This document shows, in pieces, positions 15,736 through 18,924 of a stretch of DNA of 18,924 bases. This DNA comes from an uncultured Blautia sp. (GTDB lineage Bacteria; Bacillota_A; Clostridia; Lachnospirales; Lachnospiraceae), in contig CAJLTE010000064.1 in assembly GCA_905209435.1 (NCBI GenBank), positions 1 to 18,924 of the forward strand, given 5' to 3'. The position numbers and the translations under genes were made by a program. Position 1 is the stretch's first letter. Each line of letters begins with the position of its first letter. The notes below the pieces were generated by a model. That model had not been told where the DNA came from. It made no database searches and was given only the letters and a program-made list of their open reading frames with translations.

Positions 15736-15787
15736 AAAAGGAAACAGAAGAGGATACTAAAGTTTTTATCTTTTCTGTTTCCTTTTT
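15736..15787. terminator. Terminator between the amylase gene and cbiZ
   Basis: AAAAGGAAACAGAA (15736-15749) is perfectly inverted at 15773-15786 and ends in a T run on the + strand. The A run at its other side gives a T run on the - strand too, so it can serve both convergent genes. Confidence 0.8.
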
Positions 15788-15803
15788 GTATATAGTACAT
15801 AAG

Positions 15804-15827
15804 TCAAGCGGATAAAATCATCCGCTT
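15804..15827 (+). repeat. Palindromic dispersed repeat, copy with perfect 8-bp arms
   Basis: AAGCGGAT (15806-15813) and ATCCGCTT (15820-15827) form a perfect stem with a 6-base loop; TC precedes it as in the other copies. It lies just past the cbiZ stop. Confidence 0.6.
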
Positions 15828-15840
15828 CGCGGCGCAAAAC

Positions 15841-16785
15841 TTAGCTGACCGCTATATAAAACATCAAAATATACATCAGCTGTTCTTTTAGCGAAAAGCT
15901 TTTCAACACTTTCTCTTCCCATGAAGCATCTGGATAACGATTAGCCAGAAACATATTCTGTCCACAGTACAATCCATAAAGCAGTAACCTCTTTCCGTCT
16001 CTGAGAGCTTCCCGCTCCATGATTAGTCCCCAGCGCAGCTGATCCATCAGATGAAGATAAAGCGATACACATAAAACCAGATTACTGGTACGGTTATGTG
16101 CAAGAAGAGCCTGCTTCACTGCAGAACTGACCACCTTTCCGATAAGTTCTCCCAGTTTCGAATGCCCGGAAGCGTCCGTAAGTGTCAGTTCTCCCTCCAT
16201 GCTTGACGCAATCACAGTTCCATCCGTACCAGAACCTGTCGCAATTTCTTCCGAATAACAGCTGCCAAGCAGAAGATGAGAAACAGCAGAAGCTTTTGCT
16301 TCCGAAGCAATCATCAATGCCCGAAGCATTGCCGCATCCGTAAGATTCTGATTAATATAAATAAAAACATTGATTGTCCCCGGCGGCAGCATTTCATAAG
16401 AACCATTCCTCTCATAATAAGAAGACGGATCCCCCGGACACATCCCATTCGAATCAATCCCACCAGTAACAGCAGCAGTCACAGACAGCTCCTGATACTG
16501 AACTTTCTCAACCGCACAAAGCTCCGTCCACGCTGCTGTACTCAGCGCAGTAGCAGTCTCCGGATCAATTTCCAGCTCCCGTGCATGAGCCCTCAGATCT
16601 TCCTCATAAGTATCCCCCAGCATTTCACATTCATAAGCCCCATTCATACAGTTAATATTTAACGCATGCATAAGATGAGTAGTAATCCCTCCATTCAACG
16701 GACTGGTACTCAAAACTTTCGTCTTACCCGGAAAAGTAAAAATTGTACCCCCTTTTTTCTGTTCATAACTAAAAATATCATTCAT
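15841..16785 (-). CDS. cbiZ: Adenosylcobinamide amidohydrolase with C-terminal extension
   Basis: CbiZ removes the aminopropanol phosphate side chain of adenosylcobinamide, giving adenosylcobyric acid, so that salvaged corrinoids can re-enter B12 synthesis. Family motifs are VLSTSPLNGGI (residues 24-34), STAAWTELCAV (82-92), VTAAVTGGIDSNGMCPGDP (102-120), PPGTINVFIYINQNLTDAAM (134-153), ASEAKASAVSHLL (160-172) and GSGTDGTVI (184-192). The core ends near residue 230. The remaining 84 residues are a helical-looking, partly hydrophobic extension that I do not recognise. The ATG is preceded by GGGGAAG. No clear promoter lies just upstream, only decayed gene ends. A cobalamin riboswitch lies about 1.4 kb upstream on the same strand, with a terminator and the LRR gene between. 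Confidence 0.9.
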   Translation of the reverse strand: MNDIFSYEQKKGGTIFTFPGKTKVLSTSPLNGGITTHLMHALNINCMNGAYECEMLGDTYEEDLRAHARELEIDPETATALSTAAWTELCAVEKVQYQELSVTAAVTGGIDSNGMCPGDPSSYYERNGSYEMLPPGTINVFIYINQNLTDAAMLRALMIASEAKASAVSHLLLGSCYSEEIATGSGTDGTVIASSMEGELTLTDASGHSKLGELIGKVVSSAVKQALLAHNRTSNLVLCVSLYLHLMDQLRWGLIMEREALRDGKRLLLYGLYCGQNMFLANRYPDASWEEKVLKSFSLKEQLMYILMFYIAVS

Positions 16786-16820
16786 TCGTAAACTTCCCCT
16801 TTACATCTGCATCTTTGTGC

Positions 16821-16881
16821 AAGACTTTTTATATTGGATTATGAGGGATATTCTACTTTAAATTCTGCTTCTTGACAATAC
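16821..16881 (-). pseudogene. Remnant 3' end of a second LRR-protein gene
   Basis: Read on the - strand, 16839-16880 encodes YCQEAEFKVEYPS plus stop. This matches the end of the intact LRR protein at 17103-17939 (YCQETGFKVEYLS). The similarity continues past the stop into the downstream sequence (CTTTTTATATT in both). Upstream of the tyrosine the match is lost and stops appear. It looks like the surviving tail of a tandem duplicate. Confidence 0.7.
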
Positions 16882-16893
16882 CCAGGATTCCTC

Positions 16894-17037
16894 ATGATTA
16901 TTCAAGAAATTTATAAATCCATAGAATAGAGGATATTGATCAATCGTCTGATTCTGGATGGAAGAAGTGCTGAAATTCAAGGTGTTGCGACAGATGCTGA
17001 AAAGCGAAAAGAACTTTATAAAGAGTATAATATATAA
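16894..17037 (+). pseudogene. C-terminal remnant of an unidentified gene
   Basis: An open frame ends in RSAEIQGVATDAEKRKELYK followed by EYNI and a stop at 17035-17037, directly before a terminator. In the same frame a TAG at 16927-16929 separates it from MIIQEIYKSIE beginning at ATG 16894. The ending resembles the C-termini I recall from Rpn/PD-(D/E)XK transposase-like proteins (…KLY.EYGI), but this is a weak resemblance. No ribosome site is seen. I treat it as a broken fragment. Confidence 0.45.
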
Positions 17038-17046
17038 CGTAAAAAT

Positions 17047-17094
17047 TTCCTCCTGTCGGTCTGAAAATTAATGACTGACAGGAGGAAGCTTTTT
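17047..17094. terminator. Bidirectional terminator after the LRR gene
   Basis: TTCCTCCTGTC (17047-17057) is perfectly inverted at 17077-17087, with a T run on the + side and an A run (T run on the - strand) on the other. On the - strand it follows the LRR stop by 15 bases and separates that gene from cbiZ. Confidence 0.85.
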
Positions 17095-17102
17095 ATATTA
17101 GA

Positions 17103-17939
17103 CTATGATAAGTATTCCACCTTAAATCCTGTCTCCTGACAATACCTGTCTATTCGAGAGCCTTTATAACACCGGATCGTAGCTGCCTTATTAATGATCC
17201 ATTCTCCGATAAAATCCGGATCATGGCGAATCTCCAGATATTTTAAACGATTACATCCATGAAAAACCCACTTTCCAATATAACGCACATTCGGCGGAAT
17301 TACCACATGAGTCAGATTACAGCATTTAAAAAATGCACTTTCATCCAGCACCTCCAGCGAATCCGACAGTTCCAGTGAATTCAGGCCACAGAAATAAAAA
17401 GCCTGCTTACTGATAATTTTTAATCCTTCCGGAAAAGAAACTTTGTTTAATTTCTTACACTTATAAAAAGCTCTGTCATCAATTTTCTCCAAAGATTCCG
17501 GAAAAATAACCTCTGTAAGAGCAGTACATTCAGAAAAAGCACTGGGACCAATAGAAACCAAATGGCTGTCTGATGAAAACTTTAAATCACTTAACTTCCG
17601 GTCATTATTAAATGCACTTTTAGGAATATTGGTAAGTCCGGATGGAATTTCAACTTTTTTCAGAGAAACGCAGTCTGAAAATGCACCTGTTCCAAGCCTA
17701 CCCAGATATTCCGGAAGTTCAATTTCGCTCAGACGGGAGCATCCCTGAAAAGCTTTACTTCCAATCTGCTCCATTTCGTACGGAAATACTACTGAACGGA
17801 TCACTGATTTGTTAAAAAAAGTCTCTGCTGATATAGAACGGCAATTTATCGGTATTTCCATATTTTTCCCAAGATACTGCCCACAATTACGGCGTGTAAG
17901 TATGAAAGATTTAGAAGAATCAGCCGCTGATTTTGTCAT
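17103..17939 (-). CDS. BspA-like leucine-rich-repeat protein (LRR_5 type)
   Basis: The 278-residue protein is made mostly of about nine repeats of 22-24 residues (residues about 40-250) with the pattern AF..C..L..I..P..L..I, as in SAFSECTALTEVIFPESLEKI and RAFYKCKKLNKVSFPEGLKII. These are typical of BspA-like proteins, which usually mediate binding to other proteins or surfaces. The end, YKGSRIDRYCQETGFKVEYL, is the usual cap. Unlike most BspA proteins it has no signal peptide, membrane segment or cell-wall domain, so it is probably cytoplasmic or a truncated relative. AAAGGAG lies 8 bases before ATG. A cobalamin riboswitch and a hairpin lie upstream on the same strand. A decayed second copy of its 3' end sits at 16821-16881. 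Confidence 0.85.
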   Translation of the reverse strand: MTKSAADSSKSFILTRRNCGQYLGKNMEIPINCRSISAETFFNKSVIRSVVFPYEMEQIGSKAFQGCSRLSEIELPEYLGRLGTGAFSDCVSLKKVEIPSGLTNIPKSAFNNDRKLSDLKFSSDSHLVSIGPSAFSECTALTEVIFPESLEKIDDRAFYKCKKLNKVSFPEGLKIISKQAFYFCGLNSLELSDSLEVLDESAFFKCCNLTHVVIPPNVRYIGKWVFHGCNRLKYLEIRHDPDFIGEWIINKAATIRCYKGSRIDRYCQETGFKVEYLS

Positions 17940-18089
17940 AAAAAAATACTCCTTTACAATATAGAAAACATTCTTTCTCTGTATCAGAGCATTTTGGGCT
18001 ACACGTTATATCAAATATACCACATTGCATCAAAATACCGATAACTGCCAGTAATCCGCATTCCCAACGAGAACAGAGAAAACATACTT

Positions 18090-18137
18090 AAGGGTGATGT
18101 TTTAGTAAAAAAGAGAACACTAAAGAAGATCACCCTT
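18090..18137 (-). terminator. Hairpin between the cobalamin riboswitch and the LRR gene
   Basis: AAGGGTGAT (18090-18098) is perfectly inverted at 18129-18137, with an inner TTTAGT/ACTAAA pairing. On the - strand it comes about 35 bases after the riboswitch core, where an expression-platform terminator would be. The following T tract is weak (AAGTATGTTTT), so it may attenuate only partly. Confidence 0.55.
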
Positions 18138-18169
18138 CCATTTTCTATTACGTGTAGTAAATGGCGGCA

Positions 18170-18351
18170 GTTTATAGCAGGTATTCTGACTCACGCAGTA
18201 ACGCCGAATCTCGCCTTCTCACATATAAGTATGCAATGGATATGAGACACAGCTACACGTATACAGCAGCACGACTGTTCAGGATTCTGACCTGATTCCC
18301 TCTTAGCTGAAAGTCCGACATTTATGTGCCGTAACTAACAGAACTAAAAAC
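18170..18351 (-). ncRNA. Cobalamin riboswitch
   Basis: Read on the - strand, the core is GGGAATCAGGTCAGAATCC-TGAACAG followed by GTGCTGCTGTA. This fits the cobalamin consensus GGGAA..GGTG..AATCC...ACaG..CCGC.ACTGT. The 3' B12-box-like segment GAGTCAGAATACCTGC (18178-18193) matches AGTCAGgAgACCTGC. The outer stem P1 is GTTTTTAG (18344-18351) with CTATAAAC (18170-18177), one mismatch. A promoter lies just upstream. It should lower expression of the downstream - strand genes (LRR gene, possibly cbiZ) when adenosylcobalamin is plentiful. Confidence 0.85.
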
Positions 18352-18385
18352 CGGTAATTGTTAATAAATGTTCAATTAAGATTGT

Positions 18386-18413
18386 ATTATACATGTTCTT
18401 AAGAAAAAATCAA
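18386..18413 (-). promoter_or_regulatory. Promoter of the - strand cobalamin riboswitch
   Basis: On the - strand TTGATT (18408-18413) and TATAAT (18386-18391) are separated by 16 bases, and the riboswitch begins about 35 bases after the -10. Confidence 0.65.
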
Positions 18414-18617
18414 TAAAAAACTTTTAGAATGTCAAAAAAAATTACATTGTGTCACATCAGAACAGTAAGTTCTTGGATAACTTCGACATTTAACGTAATA
18501 GTTCGACATAATTCTATTAAATATTCACGAAAATTCGAACTTTTTCTGGGATTTTGTGTAAATTTAAAATTAATTTTCAAACAATACTTTTTTTATAAAT
18601 ATTTTTCAAGAAAATTG

Positions 18618-18647
18618 TTGACAAAACAATAGATGCAATGTTATGAT
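18618..18647 (+). promoter_or_regulatory. Promoter of the + strand leader RNA
   Basis: TTGACA (18618-18623), a consensus -35, and TATGAT (18642-18647) are separated by 18 bases. The structured leader starts about 35 bases later. Confidence 0.75.
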
Positions 18648-18682
18648 GAATTTGTTAAAAAAATACATACTGATAAACACAC

Positions 18683-18847
18683 GTACAGCTTGTTACTACG
18701 GTAACGATTGAAGAATTGTTGGGTGAGAATCCCAAACAGGGTATAAGTCCCTTGCAGTGTATTTAGTCTGCAGTTCACTGTATTCTTGTAATGGTATTCA
18801 AAGGGAATACTGTAATGCGAAGGATATGAGTGAAGTTCAATCTGTAC
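18683..18847 (+). ncRNA. Structured leader RNA, possible divergent cobalamin riboswitch
   Basis: An outer stem GTACAG (18683-18688) / CTGTAC (18842-18847) encloses several hairpins: GTTAC/GTAAC, TTGGG-TGAGAAT-CCCAA, GGG-TATAAGT-CCC, CAGTG/CACTG and GTATTC/GAATAC. The TGAGAAT loop with the GGTGAGAATCCCAAACAG context fits the GGTG..AATCC...AC.G module of cobalamin riboswitches. However, the CCCGC.ACTGT core and a clear B12 box are missing, and FMN-like T-loops look similar. GGGAAT...GTAATG (18803-18817) can pair with CATTACATTCCC (18847-18858), which overlaps the terminator, so an antiterminator is possible. The controlled gene is beyond the window. A leader RNA is well supported; its class is not. 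Confidence 0.6.
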
Positions 18848-18854
18848 ATTACAT

Positions 18855-18882
18855 TCCCTGCCATTTGGCGGGGATTTTTTTT
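18855..18882 (+). terminator. Terminator of the + strand leader RNA
   Basis: TCCCTGCC (18855-18862) pairs with GGCGGGGA (18867-18874), including one G-T pair, around a 4-base loop and is followed by eight T. Because it comes after a structured leader and before any gene, it is likely a regulated attenuator. Confidence 0.88.
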
Positions 18883-18924
18883 GCACTTTGATAACTGAAT
18901 ATCGGAAGTCGCTTTTTATCCCTT

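Noticed and set aside
3045..15827. CRISPR array or insertion-sequence ends in the TCAAGCGGAT repeats
   Set aside because: Copies are kilobases apart, in both orientations, without regular spacers, target-site duplications or an intact transposase.
18429..18632. 67-codon + strand frame between the two leader RNAs
   Set aside because: It has no ribosome site, consists of AT-rich low-information sequence, and overlaps promoter DNA.
18683..18847. FMN riboswitch for the + strand leader
   Set aside because: The GGGTGAGAATCCC and GGGTATAAGTCCC hairpins recall FMN elements, but the paired second set of hairpins and the closing GAGAGAAG-type end are absent.

Overview
The window looks like chromosomal DNA of a gut-type Firmicute, most likely a Lachnospiraceae (Blautia/Ruminococcus-like). 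I infer this from the moderate GC with A-rich intergenic DNA, strong AGGAGG-type ribosome sites, many hairpin-plus-T-run terminators, and the gene set: citrate lyase, a YbhJ-like aconitase-family hydratase, CbiZ, and a BspA-like leucine-rich-repeat protein. I could not search a database, so the genus is a guess.

Region 1 (about 120-8600, + strand) is a citrate block. citD, citE and citF encode the acyl carrier, beta and alpha subunits of citrate lyase and are tightly spaced behind one promoter. After a terminator comes an unrecognised 52-residue protein gene, then citG (prosthetic-group precursor synthesis). A fusion of an FUSC/aromatic-acid-exporter-like membrane domain with a HAD domain that has lost its catalytic residues overlaps the end of citG. 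After another terminator comes the aconitase-family hydratase. The citD and hydratase promoters share a near-identical 20-base element at exactly the same distance (40 bases) from a TACAAT hexamer, so the two units are probably controlled together. citC, citX and a citrate transporter are not in the window.

Region 2 (about 8880-15790) is carbohydrate and miscellaneous genes. A small, very acidic, membrane-anchored protein lies on the - strand, followed on the + strand by a GH2 beta-mannosidase, a DUF362 protein and an intracellular GH13 amylase-family enzyme with a long low-complexity tail. Short palindromic repeats built on TCAAGCGGAT recur in the intergenic gaps; two copies are a perfect 23-bp inverted pair flanking the DUF362 gene.

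Region 3 (about 15840-18924) carries vitamin B12 salvage and RNA control. On the - strand lie cbiZ (adenosylcobinamide amidohydrolase), a stretch with two decayed gene ends (a second LRR gene and a + strand C-terminal remnant), and the LRR gene. Upstream of the LRR gene is a cobalamin riboswitch with its own promoter, pointing at the LRR gene and cbiZ. Back-to-back with it, a + strand leader RNA with promoter, T-loop-like element, antiterminator and terminator reads out of the window. It may be a divergent cobalamin riboswitch.
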